From: an uncultured Collinsella sp.
Lineage (GTDB): Bacteria; Actinomycetota; Coriobacteriia; Coriobacteriales; Coriobacteriaceae
Direction: 5' to 3'
NCBI GenBank assembly: GCA_958352845.1
Contig: CATWQC010000023.1
Coordinates: 1-27,740 of the forward strand
DNA length: 27,740 nucleotides
A program made the translations under genes and the position numbers. Each line of letters begins with the position of its first letter. Within the stretch, counting starts at the first letter, position 1. Positions 7,766 to 14,570 of the stretch are shown piece by piece. Below the pieces are notes generated by a model, which made no database searches, had not been told where the DNA came from, and saw only the letters and a list, made by a program, of their open reading frames with translations.

Positions 7766-9191
7766 TGCTTCCGATCCGCGCCAGCCGAATCGTACACAGC
7801 AGCCGGCGTCGCGCCCTGCCCAGCCTGGCCAGCGTCCGGCACAGCCGACGCAGCGCGCAGCTCAGCCTGCCGCGCACCCGGCGCAGTCCTTCTCTCGTTC
7901 GGCCCAACCTGTTCAACGGACGGGTCAGCAGCCTTCTGCTCGTTCGGTTCAGCATTCGGCTTCTCACGCGGCTCAGCAGCCCACTGCTCGTACGGCCCAG
8001 CCTGCAGGCGGCACCCGCTTTAAGCAGCAGGCACCTACCCAGCGAACGCAGGCCCCCCAATCGCATTCGCATCACGCTCGTGGTTCGCATGGCGTTGCTC
8101 CGGCGACCCGCTCGAGCTATAACACGCACGCCCGCCGTGGTACCCAAAAGAAAAGCTCCCCGGTGCCTATGATTATCGGTGGCGTCGTCGCCGTGCTTGC
8201 GCTTGTCGCGATCGTTTTCTTTGTTGTGCCGGCCGTCAAGGGCTTCTTTGGCGGTGAGGATGCAAAAGTCGTTGCAGGCCAGCAGGTTACTATCACGATT
8301 CCCGATGGTGCCTCGGGTGACAGCATCGCTTCGATTCTCTCTGAGAACCATATCGTCGAAGATCCCAAGGATTATTACGCGGCGGTCAAAAAGCTCAACG
8401 CCGACATGTCGCTTAAGCCTGGCACCTACTCGTTCACCACGCTCATGGACGCGACCAAGGTCGTTCAGCAGCTCATGGAAGGCCCCAATGCGGGCTCCGA
8501 TGCGCTGACTATCCCTGAGGGTCTGACGGTTGACCAGGTCGCTGACCGCGTGGCCAAGGCATACGACAGCATTTCTAAGGAGGACTTCCTTAACCAGGCC
8601 AAGGCGAGCAATTATGTGAATGATTACGCTTTCCTTAAAGACGCCGCGAACGATTCGCTCGAGGGCTTCCTATTCCCCAAGACGTATTCGCTGGGTAAGG
8701 ACCCAAGCGTCGATGATGTGATTCGCGCCATGCTTGACCAGTTCAACGCCGAGTATAAGTCGCTTGACTTTGCCAGCTGCGAGGCCAAGATCAAGGAGCG
8801 CTATGGCGTGGAGATGTCCGATTACGACATCGTTAACCTTGCCTCGATCGTTGAGCGCGAGGGCCTCAACGCCGATCAACGTGCGCACGTGGCCTCGGTC
8901 TTCTACAACCGCCTTGCCGGCAAACTCGACGGTCTGCGCTATCTCAACAGCGATGCGACCATGATGTATGTCACCGGTGGCGAGGTTACCGCCGACGACC
9001 TGCAGAGCGATAGTCCGTATAACACCTATAAACACGAGGGTCTGCCGCCCACGCCCATCTGCTCTCCGTCGCTCGAGGCACTCAAGGCCACGCTTGAGCC
9101 GACCGACTCCGAGGACCTGTATTTCTACATTACACAGGACGAGGAGTACTTCTCGCAAACCTACGAAGAGCATCAACAGTCTTGGAATTAG
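7758..9191 (+). CDS. mltG: Endolytic murein transglycosylase MltG (YceG-like)
   Basis: MltG cleaves nascent glycan strands at the outer face of the membrane and is thought to end peptidoglycan polymerisation. The product has 477 residues. Residues 1-135 form an unusual cytoplasmic region rich in Pro, Gln, Ala, Arg and Ser with repeated R-x-A-Q-P units. One transmembrane helix follows at about 138-160. A LysM-like segment comes next (about 175-245, with VTITIPDGASGDSIASIL and LKPGTYSF). The catalytic domain holds LASIVEREG (Glu366/Glu368), HVASVFYNRL, SDSPYNTYKHEGLPPTPI and the C-terminal YFYITQDEEYFSQTYEEH. The ATG at 7758 follows GAGGAGG and overlaps ruvX. A longer in-frame start at 7701 lies inside ruvX and is not supported. 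The long basic N-terminal tail is the only odd part. Confidence 0.96.
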   Translation: MPSASDPRQPNRTQQPASRPAQPGQRPAQPTQRAAQPAAHPAQSFSRSAQPVQRTGQQPSARSVQHSASHAAQQPTARTAQPAGGTRFKQQAPTQRTQAPQSHSHHARGSHGVAPATRSSYNTHARRGTQKKSSPVPMIIGGVVAVLALVAIVFFVVPAVKGFFGGEDAKVVAGQQVTITIPDGASGDSIASILSENHIVEDPKDYYAAVKKLNADMSLKPGTYSFTTLMDATKVVQQLMEGPNAGSDALTIPEGLTVDQVADRVAKAYDSISKEDFLNQAKASNYVNDYAFLKDAANDSLEGFLFPKTYSLGKDPSVDDVIRAMLDQFNAEYKSLDFASCEAKIKERYGVEMSDYDIVNLASIVEREGLNADQRAHVASVFYNRLAGKLDGLRYLNSDATMMYVTGGEVTADDLQSDSPYNTYKHEGLPPTPICSPSLEALKATLEPTDSEDLYFYITQDEEYFSQTYEEHQQSWN

Positions 9192-9192
9192 C

Positions 9193-9690
9193 ATGAGGAT
9201 TTTTAGCCCCAAACGATACGTTGCCTCGGTCGATCGCATCGACCTTGATACCCTGTGGGCCGATGGCAAACGCGCCATTCTGCTCGATCGCGATAACACC
9301 CTGGTGCCGCGCGACACCGAGCAGGTTCCCGCCGCGGTTTCTGCTTGGCTCGACGCCGCCCGCGCCAAAGGTTTTAAGCTGTGCATGGTGTCCAACAACT
9401 GGCATCGCGACCAGGTTATGGCGTCGGCGCGCGAGCTGGGGCTCGAGGCCATCAGCCACGCCATGAAGCCCGCCCCGTTTGCCTTGAAGGCGGGTCTTAA
9501 GCGTCTGGGCGCCACGGCCGGCGAGGCCGTGCTGATCGGTGATCAGCTCTACACGGACGTGTGGAGCGGCAACTTCGCCGGCGTCGATACCATCCTGGTA
9601 AAGCCGCAGGCGACGCAGGACCTGTGGTATACGCAGATCTTCCGTATCTTTGAGCGCCGGGCCCTGCGCGACCTTCCCTGCGAGGAATAG
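9193..9690 (+). CDS. YqeG-family HAD phosphatase
   Basis: The product has 165 residues of the HAD superfamily, subclass IIIA, YqeG type. The HAD motifs are in order: motif I LLDRDNTLV (nucleophile Asp, then Asp), motif II MVSNN, motif III Lys in AMKPAPFALKAGLKRL, and motif IV LIGDQLYTDVWSGN. The physiological substrate of YqeG proteins is not settled; PGP (phosphatidylglycerol phosphate) phosphatase activity is known for related Gep4-type enzymes, so that is one possibility. The ATG lies 1 base after the mltG stop, and shikimate kinase follows 8 bases after its own stop, so all belong to one operon. In Bacillus, yqeG stands next to yqeH and aroE; here too it neighbours shikimate-pathway genes. 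The family call is safe, the function is open. Confidence 0.92.
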   Translation: MRIFSPKRYVASVDRIDLDTLWADGKRAILLDRDNTLVPRDTEQVPAAVSAWLDAARAKGFKLCMVSNNWHRDQVMASARELGLEAISHAMKPAPFALKAGLKRLGATAGEAVLIGDQLYTDVWSGNFAGVDTILVKPQATQDLWYTQIFRIFERRALRDLPCEE

Positions 9691-9698
9691 GTCTCGTC

Positions 9699-10232
9699 AT
9701 GTCCCAGCACATCAAACACGGCTGCGACCATATCTTCTTTATCGGCTTTTTGGGCGCGGGCAAGTCGACGCTTGCGCGCAACGTGGGCACCATGTTCAAG
9801 CGGCGTTTTATCGATACCGACCGTCTGGTCGTGCGCCGTTGCGGCAAGTCGGTAACCGAGATTTTTGAGACCGAGGGCGAGGATCGTTTTCGCGAGCTCG
9901 AGACCTCGGCGCTCCGTTCGCTCCAAAGCGAGCGCAGCCTGTTGGTTTCGTGCGGGGGCGGTATCGTCGAAACGCCGGTGAATATTGAGCTGATGCACGA
10001 TATGGGTACGTGCGTTTACCTCGAGGGCGACTTCGAGGATTCGATTCGCCAGATTCGTCGGTCCGACACGCGCCCCGATTTTCGCTCTCCCGAGCATGCC
10101 GCGCGCCTGTTTGAGCATCGCCGTCCGCTGTATCGCCAGGCCGCCGACCTTACCCTTGATATTCGCAACAAGTCCTTCGAGGACGTTTCCTACCTTTGTG
10201 CCGAGATGCTTTTGGAGCGTGGGCTGCTATGA
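9699..10232 (+). CDS. aroK: Shikimate kinase
   Basis: Shikimate kinase uses ATP to make shikimate 3-phosphate in aromatic amino-acid synthesis. The product has 177 residues, the usual length. The P-loop is GFLGAGKST. The shikimate-binding residues appear in FIDTDRLV (Asp), FRELE (Arg) and SCGGGIVE (Gly-Gly-Gly). The lid region contains RRSDTRPDF, and the adenine-side Arg is in LFEHRRPLYRQAADLTLD. Every expected active-site residue is present, so this protein should be active, in contrast to the AroB-like protein that follows. Its stop overlaps the next ATG by 4 bases (10229-10232), so the two are translationally coupled. Confidence 0.95.
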   Translation: MSQHIKHGCDHIFFIGFLGAGKSTLARNVGTMFKRRFIDTDRLVVRRCGKSVTEIFETEGEDRFRELETSALRSLQSERSLLVSCGGGIVETPVNIELMHDMGTCVYLEGDFEDSIRQIRRSDTRPDFRSPEHAARLFEHRRPLYRQAADLTLDIRNKSFEDVSYLCAEMLLERGLL

Positions 10233-11338
10233 TTCGCCGTCAACTGATCAATTTCCAAAACCGCAGCGTCGATGTCCGTGTCGGATTGGGCGCGTTCGAG
10301 GAGTTGTCGCGCATGTTTGCCTCGGCTGTGGGCAAGCCTAAGCGCGCGATGGTCGTTTGGAACGACGCCACATCCGAGCGTTTTGGTGAGGTCGTCGAGC
10401 ATGCGCTGGTCGACGCCGGTTTTGCCGTGTCGCTGCTAGTCCTCGAGGTTTCGCCTGCTGGTGCCACGCTGGCCGATGCCGATGCGATCTTTGGCGCCCT
10501 GTCTGCCAACGGCGTTACCTGCGACGATCTGGTTGTCGCCGTGGGCGATGCCGTAACCTGCTCGGTTGTTAGCTGGTGCGCCATCCAGTGGTGCGGTCGC
10601 ACCGAGTGCGCGCTGCTGCCGACGACCTTCGACGCCATGCTCACGGTCGCGACGACCATGAAGCCGCTCGTCGCCTCGTCGGCGAATGCGCTTCCGGCTA
10701 TCGCGTTCCGTCCCGAGCCGGGCTTGGTCGTGTGTGACCTCGACCTTGTTCGCGAGACGGACCCCGAGGACCTCAAGCTCGGCTATGCGGTACTTGTTGG
10801 CACCATGCTTTCGAGCAGCAAGTCCCGCTGGAATCAGTTTACCGAGACCGTCCCCGAGATTCTCGCGGGCGAGGAGGTCGCGCTCGTCAATGCCGTTCAG
10901 TGGTCTCAGACTGCCCGCAAGGACGTACTGATGGCCACGAACCCGAGCGCCCGCCATGCGCTCGATTTTGGCAAGACGGGGGAGCGTGCCCTGCGCGCCT
11001 GCTTGGGCGATGCCGCTTCGCAGGTCCCTGCCTACCAGCTGTTGTCCGAGGGCATGCGTTTTGAGGCGCGCGTTGCCCACGATGCCTGCGACTTCGATAT
11101 CGATTACGTTTTTGAGGTCGATGACTGCCTGGAGGACTTTGGCATCGAGGAGCTTGCCTTCGACCTGGAGCCCACCGCGTTTATCGAGGAGTTCCGCAGG
11201 CAGCAGTTCGCCCGCTCGAACCGCAGTATGTTGCCGCTGCCCGCGGCACTCGGCGCCATTCGTCTAACGGGCGTTGAGGACGAGGTTCTTGAGCGTCACG
11301 CTCACGCCTACTTGGCTTCTCGCAAAGAACTTCTCTAA
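10229..11338 (+). CDS. AroB-like protein (3-dehydroquinate synthase fold) with lost active site
   Basis: The product has 369 residues, similar in length and order to 3-dehydroquinate synthase. Corresponding blocks are RSVDVRVGLGAFEEL at the N terminus, the NAD-domain region ending VAVGDAVT (where AroB has a Gly-rich GGGVVGD), CALLPTTFDAM (AroB VPTTLLAQVDS), LVVCDLDLVRETDPEDLKLG, and LDFGKTGERAL (AroB LNFGHTFGHAI). The zinc ligands are not conserved. The Glu of GLAEVIK is Val188. The two His of HTxGH are Lys249 and Arg253. The later HGEAVAIGM block is SEGMRFEAR. The Lys of KTGVN is also gone. It is therefore most likely a pseudoenzyme or an enzyme with changed chemistry. The frame is intact and coupled to aroK by a 4-base overlap, so it is not an obvious pseudogene. 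Automatic annotation may call it aroB; I would not. Confidence 0.8.
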   Translation: MIRRQLINFQNRSVDVRVGLGAFEELSRMFASAVGKPKRAMVVWNDATSERFGEVVEHALVDAGFAVSLLVLEVSPAGATLADADAIFGALSANGVTCDDLVVAVGDAVTCSVVSWCAIQWCGRTECALLPTTFDAMLTVATTMKPLVASSANALPAIAFRPEPGLVVCDLDLVRETDPEDLKLGYAVLVGTMLSSSKSRWNQFTETVPEILAGEEVALVNAVQWSQTARKDVLMATNPSARHALDFGKTGERALRACLGDAASQVPAYQLLSEGMRFEARVAHDACDFDIDYVFEVDDCLEDFGIEELAFDLEPTAFIEEFRRQQFARSNRSMLPLPAALGAIRLTGVEDEVLERHAHAYLASRKELL

Positions 11339-11344
11339 GATTTA

Positions 11345-11370
11345 TTGACATCCATCGTCTTTCGTATCAT
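11345..11370 (+). promoter_or_regulatory. Probable promoter of the Xaa-Pro peptidase gene
   Basis: A perfect TTGACA stands at 11345-11350. The best -10-like box is TATCAT (11365-11370), 14 bases further. With TTATTG (11342-11347) as the -35 box the spacing is 17. A CATGTT at 11368-11373 would give 17 from TTGACA. Transcription would start around 11376, exactly where the structured leader begins. Confidence 0.5.
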
Positions 11371-11375
11371 GTTGA

Positions 11376-11452
11376 GGGACGGGTTTCCAATCGGTTGCGG
11401 TTCGCATGCGATTCCGACGTTCGGTTGAGACCCGTCCCGTCTTTATGGAGAC
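11376..11452 (+). ncRNA. Structured leader RNA (three-way junction) of the peptidase gene
   Basis: The leader can fold compactly. P1 pairs 11376-11387 with 11427-11438 (12 pairs, one G-U). P2 pairs AATCG (11389-11393) with CGATT (11409-11413) and, past a 2x2 internal loop, TGCG (11396-11399) with CGCA (11403-11406). P3 pairs CCGA (11414-11417) with TCGG (11421-11424). Junction linkers are 1, 0 and 2 bases. A small extra hairpin, GTCT/AGAC (11439-11452), follows, and then the ribosome binding site AAAGGAA (11459-11465) and the ATG at 11471. There is no U run after P1, so it is not an ordinary terminator. I do not recognise a known riboswitch. The fold was worked out by hand. Confidence 0.55.
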
Positions 11453-11470
11453 AATAAGAAAGGAATCTGC

Positions 11471-12601
11471 ATGTCTGAGTTTGCTGCCGGTCCTGCCGGT
11501 CGTATCGAACGTGTCCGTGCCCTGATGGTCGAGCGCGGCTACGACGCTATCGTGGTACGCGACGAGGCCAATCTTCGTTGGCTCACGGGCGTGAAGGGCG
11601 TCTTCGACTACACCTTCGAGTTCCCGCACGCGGCGTTTATTACGGCTGACCAGTGCCTGTTCCATACCGACTCGCGCTACCTCAACAGCTTTGAGGAGAA
11701 CACGCCCGCCGGCAGCCCCTGGGTCTACGACATGGACGAGGGCACCATCCCCGGTTGGGTCGCCGGCAAGATCGCGGCCAACAAATGCCGCGTCTGCGCT
11801 GTCGAGGACGACATGCAGATCAACTTCTACCAGGGTATTCAGCGTGGTCTGGAGGACCGTTCCGTCGCTTGCATGTTGCCGCTGATGCATGACGACATCC
11901 GCAAGATGCGCGCCATCAAGGACGCCGAGGAGATCGAGCTCATGCGCCATGCGCAGTCGATCACCGATGCCGCCTTCCAGCATATGCTCGGCTTTATTAA
12001 GCCCGGTATGACCGAGAAGCAGGTACGCAACGAGCTCGAGAACTTTATGTTCGCCAACGGTGCTGACAGCCTTGCCTTTGGCTCCATCGTGGCGAGCGGC
12101 CCCAACACCGCCAACCCGCATGCCGTCCCGAGCGACCGCGTGATCGAGAAGGGCGACTTTGTCCTCATGGATTACGGCGCGGGCTACTGCGATTATCGCT
12201 CCGACATGACACGCACTGTCGTGATGGGCGAGCCTACCCAGGAGCAGCTCGACCTGTACGCGCTCGTGCGCCGTACGCACGAGGAGTGCGTCGCTGCCAT
12301 CCATCCGGGCGTCGAGGGCAACGACATTTTCAAGCTTTCCAAGAAGATTATCGGCGATGCCGGCTATGGCGATTATTACAACCATGGTCTGGGTCACGGC
12401 GTGGGCATCGACATCCATGAGCTGCCCAACTTCAACCGCAGCAAGAACACCATCGAGGTCGGCTCGGTTATCACCATAGAGCCCGGCGTGTATCTGCCCG
12501 GTGTGGGCGGCGTGCGTCTGGAGGACTACGGCGTGGTCACCGAGAACGGCTACGAGCCCTTCACCAAGACCCCGCACGACCTGCACGTCATCGATTGCTA
12601 G
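11471..12601 (+). CDS. Xaa-Pro peptidase, M24B family (PepP/PepQ-like)
   Basis: The product has 376 residues, the usual size of M24 Xaa-Pro aminopeptidase/dipeptidase proteins, which cleave the bond before proline in peptides and use two metal ions. The N-terminal creatinase-like domain (about 1-135) includes DAIVVRDEANLRWLTGV. The pita-bread catalytic domain has the metal ligands Asp234 in LMDYGAGY, Asp245 in SDMTRTVVMG, His309 in HGLGHGVGIDIHE, Glu in ITIEPGVYLPG and the last Glu in GVRLEDYGVV. All five ligands are present. There is no signal peptide, so it acts in the cytoplasm. It stands alone between its own promoter and structured leader and a strong terminator. The efp gene follows; pepQ-efp neighbours are common in bacteria, and both deal with proline in proteins. 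Whether it is an aminopeptidase or a dipeptidase cannot be read from the sequence. Confidence 0.93.
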   Translation: MSEFAAGPAGRIERVRALMVERGYDAIVVRDEANLRWLTGVKGVFDYTFEFPHAAFITADQCLFHTDSRYLNSFEENTPAGSPWVYDMDEGTIPGWVAGKIAANKCRVCAVEDDMQINFYQGIQRGLEDRSVACMLPLMHDDIRKMRAIKDAEEIELMRHAQSITDAAFQHMLGFIKPGMTEKQVRNELENFMFANGADSLAFGSIVASGPNTANPHAVPSDRVIEKGDFVLMDYGAGYCDYRSDMTRTVVMGEPTQEQLDLYALVRRTHEECVAAIHPGVEGNDIFKLSKKIIGDAGYGDYYNHGLGHGVGIDIHELPNFNRSKNTIEVGSVITIEPGVYLPGVGGVRLEDYGVVTENGYEPFTKTPHDLHVIDC

Positions 12602-12623
12602 CCCATTTCGATAGATTTTTGGG

Positions 12624-12666
12624 GCGGGGCGTCCGGATCGATTCGGACGCCCCGCGTTCTCTTTTT
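12624..12666 (+). terminator. Strong intrinsic terminator after the peptidase gene
   Basis: A perfect 12-bp GC-rich stem, GCGGGGCGTCCG (12624-12635) with CGGACGCCCCGC (12644-12655), closes an 8-base loop and is followed by GTTCTCTTTTT (12656-12666). It begins 22 bases after the stop codon at 12601. Confidence 0.9.
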
Positions 12667-12697
12667 ATGCGCTCGCTGCAGGCGCCGTCAGCAAGTG

Positions 12698-12703
12698 TAT
12701 AAT
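12698..12703 (+). promoter_or_regulatory. -10 box of the efp operon promoter
   Basis: A perfect TATAAT lies at 12698-12703, 57 bases before the efp ATG and just after the upstream terminator. No good -35 box is seen at 16-18 bases (GCTGCA or CTGCAG at about 12675-12681), so an activator or a different sigma preference may matter. Confidence 0.6.
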
Positions 12704-12760
12704 TTCTATCGTATGTAATTTGGACGCTTGTGCGTTCTGCCCATAACAAGAAAGGTCGCT

Positions 12761-13324
12761 ATGCCTACCATTTCTACCGCCGACTTCAAGAACGGCCTCG
12801 GTCTCCGCATCAAGGACAAGGTCTACACCATCGTCGAGTTCCAGCATGTCAAGCCGGGCAAGGGCGGCGCGTTTGTGCGCTACAAGACCCGCGACATCAA
12901 GAGCGGCCGTGTCGTCGAGAACACCTGCAACGCCGGCACCAAGTTCGAGAGCGTCATGCTCACCACCCGTGAGTTCCAGTACCTCTACAACGATGGCGCC
13001 GACTACATCTTCATGGACAACGAGACCTATGAGCAGGTTCCCGTTCCCGAGGACATGGTGGGCGAGAACTCCAAGTGGCTGCGCGAGAACGACATCTGCC
13101 AGCTGCTCTTCGCTGACGATGAGCTCATGGGCGTGACTCCGCCGATGTTCATCGAGACCACCATCGTCCAGACCGACCCGGGCTTTAAGGGCGACACCGT
13201 CCAGGGTTCCACCAAGCCGGCCACGATTGACACCGGCGCTGTCATCCAGGTCCCCATGTACCTCAACGAGGGCGAGGTCATCAAGGTTGACACCCGCGAC
13301 GGCAAGTTCGTCTCCCGCGTCTAG
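12761..13324 (+). CDS. efp: Elongation factor P
   Basis: EF-P binds ribosomes stalled at consecutive prolines and helps form the peptide bond. The product has 187 residues, the usual length. Domain I begins TISTADFKNGLGLRIKDKVY, with the tip loop HVKPGKGGAFVRYK carrying Lys34, the residue modified in many species. Domains II and III follow, ending in the conserved GAVIQVPMYLNEGEVIKVDT and DGKFVSRV. None of the known Lys34-modifying genes (epmA/epmB, or the ymfI type) is seen nearby. The ATG at 12761 follows AAGAAAGG; in-frame codons upstream (from 12728) lack a ribosome binding site. It leads an operon with asp23, nusB, xseB, tlyA, nadK and recN. The residue after KG is Gly, not the Pro of the actinobacterial PGKGP loop. 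Confidence 0.98.
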   Translation: MPTISTADFKNGLGLRIKDKVYTIVEFQHVKPGKGGAFVRYKTRDIKSGRVVENTCNAGTKFESVMLTTREFQYLYNDGADYIFMDNETYEQVPVPEDMVGENSKWLRENDICQLLFADDELMGVTPPMFIETTIVQTDPGFKGDTVQGSTKPATIDTGAVIQVPMYLNEGEVIKVDTRDGKFVSRV

Positions 13325-13348
13325 CAACCAACTCTTCTAGGAGGACTC

Positions 13349-13711
13349 ATGCCCCAGGAAATCAAGATTGACGGCATCGGCATTTCGCCCGATGTTCTGA
13401 CCGCCATCGTCTCGCGCGCCGTGTCCGATGTCGAGGGCATCGCCTCCGTTGGCGTCAAGGACCTTGCCACTAATCTTGTCTCCATGATGCTCTCGTCCAA
13501 GGCCCCGGCTTCCGAGCCGGCGGTCGAGGCCGAGGTCGTTGGCGACAAGCTCGCACTCACCGTGCGTGTCGTGGTGTTCTTTGGCTATCCGTTCAAGAAA
13601 CTCGCCGAGGCCGTTCGCGCCGCCGTGGTCGCCGCCATCGATGCTCAGGTGGGCGTCGAGGTCGAGCGCGTTGACGTTTGCATTGACGGCCTCGTTTTCC
13701 CCAAGGAGTAA
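13349..13711 (+). CDS. Asp23/Gls24 family envelope stress protein
   Basis: The product has 120 residues. Asp23/Gls24 (DUF322) proteins are small, abundant, membrane-associated proteins linked to cell-envelope or alkaline stress in Gram-positive bacteria. Typical features are the N-terminal GIGISPDVLTAIVSRAVSDVEGIASVG and the C-terminal LAEAVRAAVVAAIDAQVGVEVERVDVCIDGL. There is no transmembrane segment. The start follows a strong ribosome binding site (AGGAGGA at about 13339-13345). The gene sits between efp and nusB, a standard place for this family, and the downstream gene begins 3 bases after its stop, so transcription with efp is likely. The molecular function is not known beyond the envelope stress link. 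Confidence 0.93.
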   Translation: MPQEIKIDGIGISPDVLTAIVSRAVSDVEGIASVGVKDLATNLVSMMLSSKAPASEPAVEAEVVGDKLALTVRVVVFFGYPFKKLAEAVRAAVVAAIDAQVGVEVERVDVCIDGLVFPKE

Positions 13712-13714
13712 CCT

Positions 13715-14302
13715 TTGAGCCTTAAGGTTTATCGCGGGCGCACGCTTGCCCGCAGTCAGGCGCTGCAGCTGCTGTTCCAGGCCGAGGCCACGGACAGCCC
13801 GCTTGAGCGCGTCCTCGAGGGCGATTTCCTGATCTCGAAGGGCCCCCTCGACCCCTATGCGCTTGAGCTTTGCCGTGGTGCCTACGAGCATATCGATCGC
13901 ATCGACTGCGCTCTGCGCTCCGTTGCCAAGAACTGGGATCTTATGCGCATGCCCGGCGCCGACCGCAATCTGCTGCGTATCGCCGTTTACGAGATGCGTT
14001 TCCTCACCGACGAGGAGGTCTCGGACGCCATCGTGATCAACGAGGCTGTCGAGCTTGCCAAGGCCTATGGCACCGACCAGTCCGCGTCGTTCGTCAACGG
14101 CGTGCTGGGCAAGATCGCTCGCAGCGAGGAGCTGCCGGGCGAGGACCTGTACCAAGAGCTGCTGGCCGAGGACCGCGCTCGCGAGGAGGCGCAGGCTGCA
14201 GAGGCTGCCGCAAAGGTCGCCGCCGCTCAGGCTGCCGCCGGTGTACTTGCCGAGGATGCGGACGCTGCTGAGGCCGTCGAGGCCGACTCCGTCGAGGAGT
14301 AG
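13715..14302 (+). CDS. nusB: Transcription antitermination factor NusB, with acidic Ala-rich tail
   Basis: NusB binds NusE (S10) and boxA RNA and supports rRNA antitermination. The product has 195 residues against the usual 130-150. The normal domain covers about residues 8-140, with GRTLARSQALQLLFQAEA, the middle helix region DCALRSVAKNWDLMRM, DRNLLRIAVYEMRFL, and AIVINEAVELAKAYGTDQSASFVNGVLGKI. The extra C-terminal tail (about 145-195) is almost only Ala, Glu and Asp, low complexity and probably disordered. The start codon is TTG at 13715, supported by AAGGAG 6 bases upstream inside the end of asp23 and by the correct N terminus. The xseB ATG follows 2 bases after the stop. The identification is safe; the tail's role is unknown. 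Confidence 0.95.
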   Translation: MSLKVYRGRTLARSQALQLLFQAEATDSPLERVLEGDFLISKGPLDPYALELCRGAYEHIDRIDCALRSVAKNWDLMRMPGADRNLLRIAVYEMRFLTDEEVSDAIVINEAVELAKAYGTDQSASFVNGVLGKIARSEELPGEDLYQELLAEDRAREEAQAAEAAAKVAAAQAAAGVLAEDADAAEAVEADSVEE

Positions 14303-14304
14303 CC

Positions 14305-14544
14305 ATGCCAGAGGGTTCCGTCCGCAACTTCGACGAGATCTCGGACCGTCTGGACCAGATCATCGCTACCGTTCGCTCCAAGGATACCTCCTTGGAGCGT
14401 TCGCTCGATTTGTTTGACGAAGCGATTGAGCTGGGCTCCCGCGCGGTCGATATGGTCGACAAGTTTGAGCTGACGCCGCGAGAGGCCGACAAGCTCGAGC
14501 AGGAATACGATGAGGATGCGGCAAACGAATCCCAGGATAGCTAG
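14305..14544 (+). CDS. xseB: Exodeoxyribonuclease VII small subunit
   Basis: XseB is the small helical subunit that coats the large subunit XseA in exonuclease VII, which degrades single-stranded DNA. The product has 79 residues, the usual size. It matches the family pattern: NFDEISDRLDQIIATVRSKD, then TSLERSLDLFDEAIELGSRA, then a Glu/Asp-rich tail. The start lies 2 bases after the nusB stop with GAGGAG just upstream. In many bacteria xseA is directly upstream; here nusB takes that place, and no xseA lies in the window. The family call is good, though small helical proteins carry little information. Confidence 0.88.
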   Translation: MPEGSVRNFDEISDRLDQIIATVRSKDTSLERSLDLFDEAIELGSRAVDMVDKFELTPREADKLEQEYDEDAANESQDS

Positions 14545-14570
14545 GCCGCATCTCCGGATACGAATGGTTG

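Noticed and set aside
8968..9192. Long N-terminal extension of the YqeG-type phosphatase
   Set aside because: The in-frame extension overlaps mltG throughout, and the extension is Arg/Pro-rich out-of-frame translation; the ATG at 9193 gives the proper family start.
10229..11338. Calling this gene aroB as an active 3-dehydroquinate synthase
   Set aside because: The zinc ligands, catalytic Lys and NAD glycine motif are not conserved.
11376..11438. Hammerhead ribozyme or purine-type riboswitch for the three-way junction
   Set aside because: The hammerhead core (CUGAUGA and GAAA) is absent and the purine junction sequence is not present; only the topology is similar.
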